Origin: Vicugna pacos
Taxonomy: Eukaryota; Chordata; Mammalia; Artiodactyla; Camelidae
Direction of reading: 5' to 3'
DNA: 64,000 nucleotides
Assembly: GCF_048564905.1 (NCBI RefSeq)
Contig: NC_132995.1
Location: 9,436,501-9,500,500 of the forward strand
The notes under the pieces were generated by a model. It was not told the DNA's origin. It saw only the letters and a program-made list of their open reading frames with translations, and ran no database searches. Positions within the stretch are counted from its first letter, which is position 1; every line of letters begins with the position of its first letter. The position numbers and the translations under genes are program-made. Below, piece after piece: positions 13,001 through 21,529 of the stretch.

Positions 13001-15020
13001 GAGTGATAAATTAGAACATGTTGTGATAATCAGAAAGGTGAGGGGATGAGCAGAGTCCTACAAGAGCACAGATGATGATTAAAAAAACTAATCCCTACCT
13101 TCATTCCAATGTACGATGCTGAGAGTGAACATGTAAATAATAAATTAAGATCATATTTTGGGGGGAGGGTATAGCTCAGCAGAGTGCATGCTTAGCATGC
13201 ACAAGGTCCTGGGTTCAATCCCCAGTACCTCCATTAAAAATAATAAAGAAATAGATCTGCCAGGGAAGGTTAAGTTATCTCCCCCCCGCCAGCTTTATTG
13301 GGATATAATTGGCATATAACATTTCACGGAGTTTTCTATTTTTTAAGATACAAATAAGTTAATATAGGGCAGTAGTTCTCAACCAAGGGTAACATTTGAC
13401 CTCGTCTAGAGACGTTTGTGGTTGTCACGACTGAAAGGCTGCTACTGGCATCTAGTGGCTAGAGGCCGGGGAGGGTGCTCAGTATCCTACAGTGCACAGA
13501 ACAGGTCCCTACTGCAAAGAACTAGCCCAGGGCAAGCATTTAGAACAGTGTTCCCATAACACTGTTCCCATAACAAGTGTCCAAGAAATGTTAGCTGTTG
13601 CTACTGTCCACCACCATCTCTCTGGTACTTTGCCCAGAGTGGATTCATCAATAAATACTTTACTTATGGATATATATCCTTTAAGACCAGGCATACAGTG
13701 GATGCTCAATAGATTTTTCATGAATTAATGCATGTGAGGAGTCGGTGAGATGGTGCATTCTCCAGGCTCTGGCTTTGGGTCTGGCACAAAGTAGGCATTC
13801 AGTAGATACTTAATTAGTTAATGCACAGGAGTATTAAATGATATCTCCAGGCCTGGCACACAGTTAAGTGCTCAACCAATATGTGTTGCATGGATGAATG
13901 AGAGGACCAAATGTTTGCCCAGAGCTTGGCATGTGGTGGCTGCTCAGGGTGCATCAGCCTCCCCACTTCCTCCTTCAGTGCCCAACACTCACCGGCCACC
14001 TGGACCTCGGTCTTGGCCCGCATAGTCCAGGCAGGGTTGATAGTGACAGCTACCTGGTAGGTGCCGCTATCTGTGGGCTGGGCATGACGCAGCAGCATGG
14101 AGCCGTTGGGGAAGCCGATGATGTCTCGCTGCTTCATGGCACTGCCATCCCTCTGGGGCTTCAGTAGCCCTGGGATGTAGGTGAATAGCATCGTACCACC
14201 ATAGGTCTCCTCCCCCAGGTACCAGTTGAAGTCCTGGAAGGTGTCTGGGATGCCCTGGACAGACAGGAGAAGGTCCTGGTTTGTTTGAGGCTGTTCTGGA
14301 ATCTTCTGGATGCGGAGGGCTGCCCAGGAGCCTGGGGGGACCCAGAGGGCCAGGATTGAGGCTGTGGGGTTACAGGGGAGGCCTGAAATCAGAAGTGTTG
14401 GGCAGGGACATCTCCTGCATTCTCTCCTCTCTATAGGTTCTCAACTCGGGGCTCTGTGTGCTATTCATTGGAAACAGTGCTGGGATTGACTAGTGATGTC
14501 TGCCCTCAGTGCAGGAGTGGGAACTCAGACATGGGTGCCACAGATTTGCCATCCCATTGGTCCAGAAGGTTTTCTGCTCTGAGATGCTGTGTGACCTGCC
14601 TTTAAACACATGGACTCTCTGAATTAACTTATTCATTTAACCAATACTTTTAAAAACCAATATATTATTTATGCTACAATACCAATTATATATGTCTAAA
14701 ATTCCCTAGATTTCTAGGCACTGGGGACTCAGTAGGGAATCAAATATAGATAAATTCCAGCCCTCATGGTCCTGACATTCTAGAAAATTCCATAGAGAAA
14801 ATGGGGATGAGATTGTGATTCTGCTGTCCCTCCCTCCCATCTTACCCTAATAATTTCATCTTCCCTGACAATCTTTCCCTTGGAACAATCTTCCAAGAGG
14901 AAACCTCAGCCCCTGGGCTAAGTACCACTTCTCCCCTCAGCCCTAGAGGTATATTTCCTCCTTACCTGAGAGCAGGAGGCTCTTTGAGAAGTCTTGCTGG
15001 GCTCCAGCAGGAATCTCCAT
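298..15020 (-). CDS. CEACAM19: CEACAM19, CEA-family cell adhesion molecule 19 (3' end outside window)
   Basis: Single-pass membrane protein of the carcinoembryonic antigen family; its ligand and function are poorly known. Six coding exons are visible: 14966-15020, 13993-14361, 2888-3038, 2063-2109, 992-1077 and 298-351. Phases agree at every junction and no stop interrupts the 254 codons seen. Residues 1-18 plus the start of exon 2 form the leader. Residues about 30-141 form one IgV-like N domain with the DFNWYLGEETYGG and DSGTYQV motifs and, as in other CEACAM N domains, no canonical cysteine pair. Residues about 157-182 form the membrane helix, followed by a cytoplasmic tail with a conserved IYEAMP tyrosine (Y213). 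The match to human CEACAM19, as I remember it, is close throughout. The human protein has about 300 residues and ends with a further exon that must lie left of position 1. Confidence 0.93.
352..991. repeat. CEACAM19 intron 5
   Basis: Holds a degraded purine-rich microsatellite at about 830-885, made of (GACA)n and (GAGA)n units. The rest is unique-looking intron. Confidence 0.6.
992..1077 (-). CDS. CEACAM19: CEACAM19 exon 5 (cytoplasmic tyrosine motif)
   Basis: An 86-nt exon, phase 1 to 0. It encodes DNNIYEAMPTPVLLVSPLSD and ends TNATM before the donor GTGAGC. The human sequence has DNNIYEVMPSPVLLVSP. The tyrosine is a candidate phosphorylation site. Confidence 0.9.
1078..2062. repeat. CEACAM19 intron 4, old L2-like repeats
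   Basis: At about 1140-1420 lies a copy of a recurrent old repeat (ttcattcaactacc... ctggggacacagcagtgactga), seen again near 15590, 26250, 33490 and 39230. From about 1540 to 2040 the sequence resembles the same old LINE-like repeat as 40250-40720. No exon signal seen. Confidence 0.45.
2063..2109 (-). CDS. CEACAM19: CEACAM19 exon 4 (cytoplasmic)
   Basis: A 47-nt exon with acceptor TGTCCCCAG and donor G|GTAAGA. It encodes MTAAEKPEVGSHHHA, matching human ATTEKPELGPAHDA. The human reference isoform that I recall has about 29 more residues at the start of this segment. Here the acceptor lies directly before the conserved part. Confidence 0.85.
2110..2887. repeat. CEACAM19 intron 3
   Basis: At about 2490-2750 lies an old interspersed repeat whose end reads agccagtttaaagg...gtctctgtcacttgcaa. 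Its relative occurs at about 27660-27910. Family name not resolved. Confidence 0.4.
2888..3038 (-). CDS. CEACAM19: CEACAM19 exon 3 (stalk and transmembrane segment)
   Basis: A 151-nt exon with acceptor CATCCCTCAG, behind a GA/TC-repeat polypyrimidine tract, and donor AG|GTACAG. It encodes the stalk EKHKELPITNLPVS and a membrane helix including GIVAAIIIGSLAIGSLCVGS, ending TRGWRAQSHR. The human counterpart ends TRNWRGQSHR. Confidence 0.93.
3560..3745 (+). mobile_element. MIR SINE
   Basis: Core phrase 'ctgtgtgatcttgggcaaattactcaacctctctgtgcctc' followed by 'tctgtgaaatggggataataaaaatacctg' is diagnostic of MIR. It is shared by all placental mammals. Confidence 0.85.
4021..4051. repeat. (GA)n microsatellite
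   Basis: Uninterrupted GA dinucleotide run of about 15 units, likely length-variable. Confidence 0.95.
4937..5025. promoter_or_regulatory. Cluster of five CCAAT pentamers
   Basis: ATTGG at 4937-4941, 5005-5009 and 5015-5019, with CCAAT at 4971-4975 and 5021-5025, several in the context CCAATCAGAG. A GATGGCGGC (YY1-like) lies between them. This may be part of an old repeat. Regulatory activity is only a possibility. Confidence 0.35.
5660..6130 (+). mobile_element. MLT1-like LTR fossil (ERVL-MaLR)
   Basis: The phrase gtgaggaagcccaagcag and the later ccactgagtttgttcc...aagaagtaactaggaca resemble MLT1-type solo LTRs. Old and degraded. Subfamily not assigned. Confidence 0.5.
6300..6530 (+). mobile_element. 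L1 3' end (sense)
   Basis: The sequence aacaacaaggacttactgtatagcacagggaactatattcagtatctt, continuing to an aataaataaataa tail, is the 3' end of the L1 lineage common in even-toed ungulates. Confidence 0.8.
6530..7110 (+). mobile_element. Possible LTR fossil
   Basis: AT-moderate sequence with the layout of a solo LTR (gatatcctgcttctaattagcttgc... gcctttgagtctctgcaagaag). Family not identified. Low certainty. Confidence 0.25.
7500..7930. promoter_or_regulatory. CpG-rich intronic patch with NRF1-like site
   Basis: About 430 bp with roughly two dozen CpGs, far more than the flanks, plus GGGGCGGGGC (Sp1-like) near 7592 and CTGCGCATGCCC (NRF1-like) near 7651. It lies between the N-domain and membrane exons of CEACAM19. 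It could be an internal promoter or an enhancer. No exon recognised. Confidence 0.45.
8715..8905 (+). mobile_element. MIR SINE
   Basis: Nearly full MIR: agcctgggttcaagtccagc, ttacctggacaagttacttaaactg, cccatctgtataatggggatcat. Confidence 0.9.
9040..9190 (+). mobile_element. MIR SINE fragment
   Basis: ggctgtgggaccttggacaactgacttcccctctctgagcctcagtgtcctcatctgtaaaatgg is the MIR core. Confidence 0.85.
9645..9818 (-). mobile_element. Camelid tRNA-derived SINE (Vic-1 type), antisense
   Basis: Antisense head ...gctctaccatttgagctataccctccccc, B-box complement gattgaaccc, and a poly(T)/tttatttatttatt tail on the left. It is moderately diverged. Confidence 0.88.
9830..10110 (-). mobile_element. L1 3' end (antisense)
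   Basis: Contains gcactgaatatagttccctgggctgtacagtaaatccttgttgtttat, the 3' end of the ungulate L1 lineage reversed. It adjoins the SINE to its left. Confidence 0.8.
11400..11640. mobile_element. L2-like fragment
   Basis: 'gccacaggccctttgcacaggcttagccctctgcccaaatatctcc' is typical of L2 3' sequence. Confidence 0.6.
12010..12310. mobile_element. L2 fragment
   Basis: 'cctttgcacttgctgttccctctgccaggaactctgtactc' and 'tcaaatgtcacttcttcaatgaggcc' mark an L2 copy. Confidence 0.7.
12520..12656 (-). mobile_element. Camelid Vic-1-type SINE, antisense
   Basis: Flanked by imperfect target-site repeats TGAAATGTGATCTT (12506-12519) and TGAAATTTGATCTT (12657-12670). The B-box complement and CTCTCCCC head are present. 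Confidence 0.9.
13160..13254 (+). mobile_element. Camelid Vic-1-type SINE, sense
   Basis: ggggggagggtatagctcagcagagtgcatgcttagcatgcacaaggtcctgggttcaatccccagtacctcc followed by an A-rich tail. It has A-box and B-box sequences of a tRNA-derived SINE. Confidence 0.92.
13370..13545 (+). mobile_element. MER5-type hAT-Charlie DNA transposon fragment
   Basis: gttctcaaccaagggtaac... tctagagacgtttgtggttgtcacgactg... tactggcatctagtggctagaggcc... tcctacagtgcacagaacagg follows MER5A/B closely. A second copy lies at 58465-58690. Confidence 0.8.
13993..14361 (-). CDS. CEACAM19: CEACAM19 exon 2 (IgV-like N domain)
   Basis: A 369-nt exon in phase 1-1 with acceptor CCCCACAG and donor GTGAGTG. It encodes the rest of the signal peptide (ASILALWVPPGSWA) and the N domain, including NQDLLLSVQG, DFNWYLGEETYGG and GFPNGSMLLRHAQPTDSGTY. 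The NGS sequon is a possible glycosylation site. Confidence 0.95.
14362..14965. other. CEACAM19 intron 1
   Basis: Short intron. Its middle (about 14640-14780) resembles an old MIR/L2-like piece (ctaggcactggggactcagtagggaatc). Nothing else recognised. Confidence 0.5.
14966..15020 (-). CDS. CEACAM19: CEACAM19 exon 1 (leader)
   Basis: Encodes 18 residues plus one base, starting MEIPAGAQQDFSKSLLLS, and is followed by the donor G|GTAAGG. The human protein starts MEIPMGTQGCFSKSLLLS. This match fixes the ATG at 15020 against the longer open frame upstream. Confidence 0.92.
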
Positions 15021-16089
15021 CTCGGTGTCCTGTGGAGATGCCAAGGGGCCACCTACTGGATACTGAGGGGGCCAGAGGGCTGGGCCCAGGCTTTCAGAAG
15101 TGGGCCAGCTCAGTAGGGGTCCCAGGGGTGCCTGTGAGACATGGCCGAGGCTGCCCCAGCCCAGCACCCCTTTCCCACAGCCTCTGGAGTCTTCACCTGT
15201 GCTTTCTGGGATGGACGCGGAGACACTGGTTGAACCAGTTTTCCAGGGTGACTGGGAAACTTTCTGGGGCTTCTCAGGACTCCTCCCTTGACCTCTTTTA
15301 ATCTCTTTTTCCCACTGAGTGTGAGTAGCAGTAGGAACAGCAATAATTTTAACAACAGTCACAGCAGCCTCTGGTTGAGCAGTCCCCTAGGCCAGGCAGG
15401 TAGGTAGGTGCCTCATCCAACTGCCTCATCCCACATCCATGCAAAGCTCTTCCCATTTCGCTGATGAGGAAACAGAGGCTCAAGGAGAGAGGCACGTCTA
15501 CCAGTAGGTGGAGATTTGACCTGTGGCTGGCTCACCCTACAGCTCTTAGCATAGTTTTTCCAAAACATCCCTCTATTTGTTCATTCCAACATGCAGTCCC
15601 TCCCTGTGCCTGGCCCTGTGCTGGGTGATACTAAGGATACGGCGATGGTTGAGACAGCTTCTTCTCTGCCCTCAGTCCACATTGCAGCTCACAATTCTGT
15701 GAGTGCAGGGGACAGACCCATCCCCAGACAACGATGACCCTGAATGATCAGCGCTGGGATGGAGGAGTCCAGGGGCCTGGGAGATGCGGCACTCAGCCTG
15801 AGGGGCAGGGAGGACTTCCTGGAGGAGGGACTCTGGTCAGAGTTGAGACCTGGAGTAGGAGGAGGAATGAGGTGGGGTGGAGTAGGGTGAGGTGTACCAG
15901 GCAGTGTCAATAGCACAGGCAGGGGCGTGGAGGCTGAGACAGATATCAGGGTTCACTGAGGAGGCTGCAGAACCCTGGACGAATGGAAGGTCAAGTGGGA
16001 GGATGTGAGTGTGTGGGGCGAGGCTGGAGAAGGGGGAGGGACCACTTGTAATTTTGAGCTCTGTTGGGACAAGGGCCTGGGTGATGGCA

Positions 16090-16275
16090 GGTCTAGGATT
16101 GAGCTCATACCATAGCCACTAGCCACATATGGCTATTTAAATATAAATTTGAAGTAATTAAACTTCAGTGCCTTAAAAAAAACTTAGTTACTCAAATTAG
16201 CCACTTTCAAGGGCGTAGCAGCCCTGTGTGACTAGTGGCTGTCACATTTGACAGCGCAGATCTAAAACATTTCCA
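16090..16275. mobile_element. Old hAT-like DNA transposon fragment
   Basis: atagccactagccacatatggctatttaaat and gactagtggctgtcacatttgacagcgcag are characteristic of an old MER-type DNA transposon. A related copy lies at 45315-45540. Exact subfamily not assigned. Confidence 0.5.
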
Positions 16276-17399
16276 TCACCATCACAGAAAGTGGACAGCG
16301 CACAACTAGGGGTCTGAGGTGGGCAGCGCCAGGTGAGATTTCAGCCTGCAAGAGGAGAGAACACCAAGTCGGGGTGCCAAACATCAGTAGCAGGTTCTGT
16401 GTGCGCGTGTGTATGTACTGGACACACATCAGATTGTCAGAGGTGCCAGCATCTTGCAGAGTCCCCAGGTTGGGATGAGAAAGAAATCTTGACTTTGAAT
16501 CATCTTGACAACTGCAGACACCAGCGCAGGCCTGCTGTGAGTGGGTGAGCCTGGCTCTCAGCCCAGCTCTGTCATCCCTGGGTTTTGGGATCTTGGGCAA
16601 ATGAGTTCACTTCTTGGGGCTTCGGCTTCCTCTGAAGGATGGGACAAGCATCCCCACCTTACTGGACTGTTGGGAGGAGCAAGATGCTGCATGAAGAGCC
16701 AACAAATGCCCGTTACTGACTTGTCTTTGGACTTGCCCTACCTCCCAGATTCATGACCCTGCTCAAGGGAAGTGCATTTCCCTCAAGGTGTTCCCAGTCC
16801 CCTGCCTCCCAGTCTCCAACACCTGGCAGGTTTCAAGGTGGTATTCCCGGTGGTGTTCATCAGGGTCAGAATCCGTCCAGGATCTACCCTCAGGCCTTCC
16901 TGCTGCAGTTTTGAGATTTCCTCTGTCTGTCTGCCTCACAGAAGTTGATGCAAACCCAGCCATTATTTCCAAGTGGAGCTGCCTAGGGGAGAGAGCCCCA
17001 GTCCTGGGCTTCAGCCAGATTGTCCAAACCGGCCTCATTCTGGTAGGAGTTTAGTATGGAGCAGAAGTGGAGTTTAGAGGTGAAAGGGATTCTGATAAAT
17101 GTTCACTGCTAATCCCTAGGAGCAAAGGCTCCATATGCGGAGAGGCAGTGCCTACAGCAAAACCAGTCATTTTGGATTTTCCAGTTCCTGAAACTCTTCT
17201 CTCTTTCGTAATGACTTCGACTCCTTTTGATAGCCCCCTCCCCTTGAACAAAGTCTGCCTTATGCTTTAACTGGTGTCATTAAGTAATTTTTTCTTTAAC
17301 AGTTAGAATATTATTTTATTTTTTAACAGTTCACCCATCCTTGACTTCATGAATTTGATTGGTTCCTGAAAAACTGCCAGTAAAAGCTGGGAGATGAAA

Positions 17400-17990
17400 T
17401 TTTTTTTTCTATAAAAAATTTAAATGATTTTTTAATTGTGATAAAACCCACATAAAATTTACTGCTTTAAAGTGTACAATTCAGTGGCATTTAGTACGTT
17501 GACAATGTTGAGCAACCGTCACTGCTATCTATTTCCAGAACTTTTTTTATTATGCCAAAATGAAACTTTGAACTCATTAAGCAGTCACTCCCCATTCCCC
17601 CTTCCCCCAGGCTCTGGCAACCATTAATGTCTTTCCTATCTCTATGGATTTGGCTGTGTTAGATATTTCATATAAACGGAACCATGGAAGATATGACGTT
17701 TTGTGTCTGGCTTCTTTCACTTCGAATAATGTTTCAAAGGATTCATTCATGTTATAGCATCAATCAATGCTTCATTCCGTTCGTGGCTGGATAATCTTCC
17801 ACGCTGTGGATAGACCACAATTTGTTTATCCATTCATCTGTTGATGGACATTTTCATTGTTTCTCCTTTTCGGCTATTGTGAATAGTGCTGCTATGAGCA
17901 TTCGAATATAAGTATTTGAGTACTTCTTTTCAATTCTTTGGGGGGACTGCCTAGGAGTGGAATTCCTTGGTCACTTCATCGTCTTTTAAT
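17400..17990 (-). mobile_element. L1 3' fragment (antisense)
   Basis: aaagtgtacaattcagtggcatttagtac, gcaaccgtcactgctatc, ctccccattcccccttcccccaggctctggcaacc and ttcatataaacggaacc are the well-known old L1M 3' sequence, reversed. Confidence 0.8.
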
Positions 17991-18453
17991 AAATGAGATT
18001 TCAATAGCACAGGCGTCCTCATCCTGAGTAATCTGCAGCCCAGAGGTTTCTGGAATTTTGTAGCAACTCGAAGCTGGATGATATTGGCTTGAGCCCCCCT
18101 GCCCTTACTCTGTGCAGAAGCGGTGCCAGGGTTGGGAAGGGCTTGTTCTAGCCTCTCCATCAGACCTCTCCTTCCCATTCTCCAGTGTGGATAACGGTGG
18201 TTTTCTTATGTGGAGTTTACACTACACTTAAAACAAGATTCTGGGGCCACTCTCTACTCCTGGCTCTGTGGAATCCACACGTCCTTCTCCCCAAACAGGC
18301 CATTGCATCCACCACTGATGGGAACGAGACCAGCACAACTTCTCTGGGGGACTGTTCATCAGTGTCTCTCACAGTGACAGGGCACTGCTCTTTTTTTTTT
18401 TTTTTAACGAATGGAATTTATTTTCTATATTGGAGAAGTTGGTTAAAGGGTGC

Positions 18454-18588
18454 TTTTTTTTTTGGTGGGGGTAGGTAATTAGGTCTATTTAATTAACTAA
18501 TTATTTAATGGAGGTACTGGGAATTGAATCTGGGACCTCATGCATACTGAGCATGTGCTCTACCACTTGAGCTATACCCTCCCCGCCA
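18454..18588 (-). mobile_element. Camelid Vic-1-type SINE, antisense
   Basis: Antisense SINE with the typical ctctaccacttgagctataccctcccc head. The 7-base AGGGTGC occurs on both sides as a short target-site repeat. Confidence 0.9.
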
Positions 18589-18594
18589 GGGTGC

Positions 18595-19012
18595 ACTTTT
18601 TTTTTAATTGAAGTATAGTTGATTTACACTATCGTGTTAGTTTCAAGTGTACAGCAAAGGGTTCAGTTACATATGTATATATATTATTTTTCAAATTTTT
18701 TTCCATATAGGTTATTACAAGATACTGAGTATAGTTCCCTGTGCTACACAGTAGGTCCTTGTTGTTTATCTATTTTATATATAATAGTGTGTATCTGTTG
18801 ATCCCAAACTCCTAATTTATCCCTCCCCCACCTTTCCCCTTTGGTAATCACAAGTTTGTTTTCTATGTCTGAGAGTCTGTTTCTGTTTTATAAACAAGTT
18901 CATTTGTAATCATTTTTTTTGATTGCACATATACGTGGTATCATATGGTATTTGTCTCTCTCTGTCTGACTTACTTCACTTGGTATGATCATCTCTAGGT
19001 CCACCCAAGGGG
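18595..19012 (-). mobile_element. L1 3' end (antisense)
   Basis: ttgaagtatagttgatttacactatcgtgttagtttcaagtgtacagc, then tgagtatagttccctgtgctacacagtaggtccttgttg, then cttcacttggtatgatcatctctaggtcc. This is the ungulate L1 lineage, reversed. Confidence 0.85.
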
Positions 19013-19429
19013 CACTACCTTTGATCCAGTAATTTCACCTCCAGAGTATGTCCCAATACCCATGCTTAGTGACAGCACGCAAGGTCATTCACTTACTACA
19101 TCGCTTTCCTAATAGTGAAAGGGTGCAAACAATACAAATATCCATCCATAGGGGCCTGGTTGAAAAAGTCCTGAACAGCCCCTGGGGAGGAGGACAGTGT
19201 GGCTATAAAAAGACTAAAGAGGCTCTCTCTGAATTTCCAGAAAATTTAGGTAATAAAAGCAAGGGGCAGAATGGTGTGTATGAGACATAACCTATTGCAG
19301 AGGAAAATACATGTGTGTATCATCTGTGCAAAAAAAAAACTTACCAGGAAAAAAAAATAAAATAAACTTACCAGAAAGCAGTGCCATGGTTATCTGCGGT
19401 GGAGCAGGGGCCCAGGGTAGGAGAGGCAA

Positions 19430-19890
19430 ATAGAATAATGGGTCCCCAAAGATACCCAGGTCCTAATCCCTGGAACCTGTGAATATGTCTATTTACATGG
19501 CAAATGGACTTTGCAGATGTGATTAAGTTAGAGACCTTGAGATGGGGAGTTTATCCTGCATTGTCTAGGGGGAGCCGTAAATGTCATCACAAGGGTCCTC
19601 ATAAGGGAAGGAGGGAGGCAGGAAGGTCAAAGAAGAAAGAAGGTGATGTAATAATGGAGTGGGGAGGGGAATGGTGATGCAGTGCGGGGCTGTAAGCCAA
19701 GGAACGCAGGCAGCCTCTAGAAGCTGGAAAGGCAAGGAAAGGGCCTCTCCCCTGGAGCCTCCAGAAGGAACCAGCCCTCCCCACACCTTGATCTTAACCC
19801 TCCAAGACTCATTTCAGACTTCTGACCTCCAGAACTGTAAACGAATAATTTTGTGTTTTTCAAGCTACTAAGTTTGTGGTAACACAACTC
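19430..19890 (+). mobile_element. ERVL-MaLR-like LTR fossil
   Basis: tcctaatccctggaacctgtgaatatg, ggactttgcagatgtgattaagttag, cttctgacctccagaactgtaaa and caagctactaagtttgtggtaac follow the MaLR/MLT1-type LTR pattern. Degraded solo element. Confidence 0.6.
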
Positions 19891-19924
19891 CCCCTACCCA
19901 AAAGGTACAAGTCAAAGGTTTTTG

Positions 19925-20200
19925 ATGTATCATGTTATTAATTTTTTAAAATTGAGGTAATAGAGATGCAAAAGATTTGCCATTTTAACTACTTTTAAGT
20001 GTATCATTTATTTATTATATGATTTTTTTTTTTGCAGGGGAGGTAATTAGGTCTATTTATTTTAATTTTTTTTTTAATGGAGGCACTGGGGATTGAACCC
20101 AGGACCTCGTGCTTGCTAAGCACACACTCTACCACTGAGCTATACCCTCCCTCTTTGAGTGTACAATTTTGTGGTGTTAATTCAAATGTGTAAAACTGGA
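19925..20200 (-). mobile_element. Old L1 fragment split by a SINE
   Basis: The left part has gccattttaactacttttaagtgta and the right part gagtgtacaattttgtggtg. Together they read like the L1 3' sequence also present at 17440. The SINE at 20003-20152 splits them. Confidence 0.6.
20003..20152 (-). mobile_element. Camelid Vic-1-type SINE, antisense
   Basis: cactggggattgaacccaggacctcgtgcttgctaagcacacactctaccactgagctataccctccctc. Inserted within an L1 fragment. Confidence 0.9.
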
Positions 20201-20329
20201 TATCCACATGCAAAAAAATGAAGTTGGACCCTTAACCTTATACCCTATATGCAAAATTAACTCAAAGTGGACCCCTGAGGTGCTTTTATAACTTTCAGTT
20301 TGGGGATTTTCTGTACAGGCAGGGTTCAT

Positions 20330-21325
20330 GTTATTGTTCTTTGTTTTATGGTGCTTTGCAGATATTGCATTTTTTACAAATTGAAGGTTTGTGGCAACCC
20401 CGGGTCAAACAGTTCTGTGCCATTTTTCCAACAGCATTTGTTCACTTCGTGTCTCTATGTCACACGCTGGTAATTCTCTCAATATTTCAAGCTTTCTCTT
20501 TATTCTGTCTGGTATGGTGATCTGTGGCCAGTGATCTTTGATGTTGTGGGAAACAGTGGTGTCCAGTCAGAGATGTGGTGATGCGGGTTGGTAAAGGAAT
20601 TTACAAAGATGAAGGAGGAGCTAGTAAGGGAGTTTATTAGGTTACACTGCTATAGGCAACCAGTGGGCCACACAGACGAGAGGTGCCTGTGTGAGCACCG
20701 AGGGCTGGTTGTTGGGGTCTTTTATAAGGGTCATAAGGTGCCTGATGGGCTTGTGCACAAGTCTCTGATTGGTTGTAGGTGAGGTAAGAAGTTTAGGGTC
20801 CGTGAAGGGCGGTGTGGTTTATGACTGATTAGGTGGGCTGGAACAAACCAGCCTGAGCATTACCTAGGGCTGTTAGTTTGTTAGTGGAAACATGCCCAGT
20901 AAAGAATGTACTTTGCCTGCTGAGGGATCACAGGCAGACATCTGAGAGCCCAGAAACGGGGGTTGTTGGACTTTGAAGGATGTCAGTTGGCCCCACAGTT
21001 GTTATAACAGCTGTAAGTCTGCTGTTACTGTTGACTGTAAGTCATAAAAGATTATGACTCACTGAAGGCTCAGATGATGGTTAGCATTTTTTAGCAATAA
21101 AGCACTTTAAAGTTGATGTATGTACATTTTTTAGACATTATGCTGCTGTACACCTAATAGACTGCAGTATAGTGCAAACATTCCTTTTATATGCACTAGA
21201 AAACAAAAAATTGCATGACTTGCTTAATTGCGATATCCACTATGTTGCAACATCTTTATTGTGATATTTGCTATATTGCTATAGTCTGGAACTGAACCGG
21301 CAATACCTGAGGTATGCCTGTATTT
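20330..21325 (+). mobile_element. Mariner/Tigger-like DNA transposon, interrupted by an LTR
   Basis: The left part has tgcattttttacaaattgaaggtttgtggcaaccc and tgtgtctctatgtcacac..ggtaattctctcaatatttcaag. The right part has ttttagacattatgctgctgtacacctaatagactgcag and gtggaactgaacc-like ends. These match an old mariner/Tigger-type element as I recall it. Subfamily uncertain. Confidence 0.6.
20547..20997 (-). mobile_element. Solo-LTR fossil inserted in the DNA transposon
   Basis: On the minus strand it begins TGTGGGG and ends CCCA, and is flanked by a direct repeat GTTG (20543-20546 and 20998-21001). In minus order it shows CCAATCAGAG, TTATAAAAGAC and AATAAAC, the layout of an LTR promoter and poly(A) signal. 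The 4-base duplication suits a class I retrovirus-type LTR. Family not identified. No internal region. Confidence 0.6.
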
Positions 21326-21529
21326 TCTAGTTAAATTAAAGAGAGAGAGAAAGAGAAATAAGGTGCGCACTCCCCTTGGTGTCTGAGAATTCTGGGGACT
21401 TGTGTCCTTATGATCTTCTTGATTCAAGGTCTTGCCTCCACACCTCTGGTTCCATCTCACCCAGTGACAGCCCACATGAAACTTGGTCTCTCCTCAGTTC
21501 CCACAAAAGACCCCCTTGCACACAGCCAC

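Larger units (their letters stand above)
3039..13992. other. CEACAM19 intron 2 (10.9 kb): general content
   Basis: Contains MIR copies at about 3560-3745, 8715-8905, 9040-9190, 10530-10710, 12340-12490 and 12730-12880. It also holds a (GA)n run at 4021-4051, L2-like pieces at about 11400-11640 and 12010-12310, three camelid SINEs, two L1 3' ends, a MER5-type transposon and LTR fossils listed separately. A CpG-rich patch lies at 7500-7930. No further CEACAM19 exon recognised. Confidence 0.6.
15021..21529. other. CEACAM19-PVR intergenic interval: general content
   Basis: CEACAM19's 5' flank (15021 to about 15400) has no CpG island. The rest is repeats: an L2-like copy at about 15585-15960, a hAT-like piece at 16090-16275, a MIR at 16540-16720, two L1 pieces, two SINEs, an MaLR fossil, and a DNA transposon carrying an LTR. 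No gene recognised. Confidence 0.6.
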
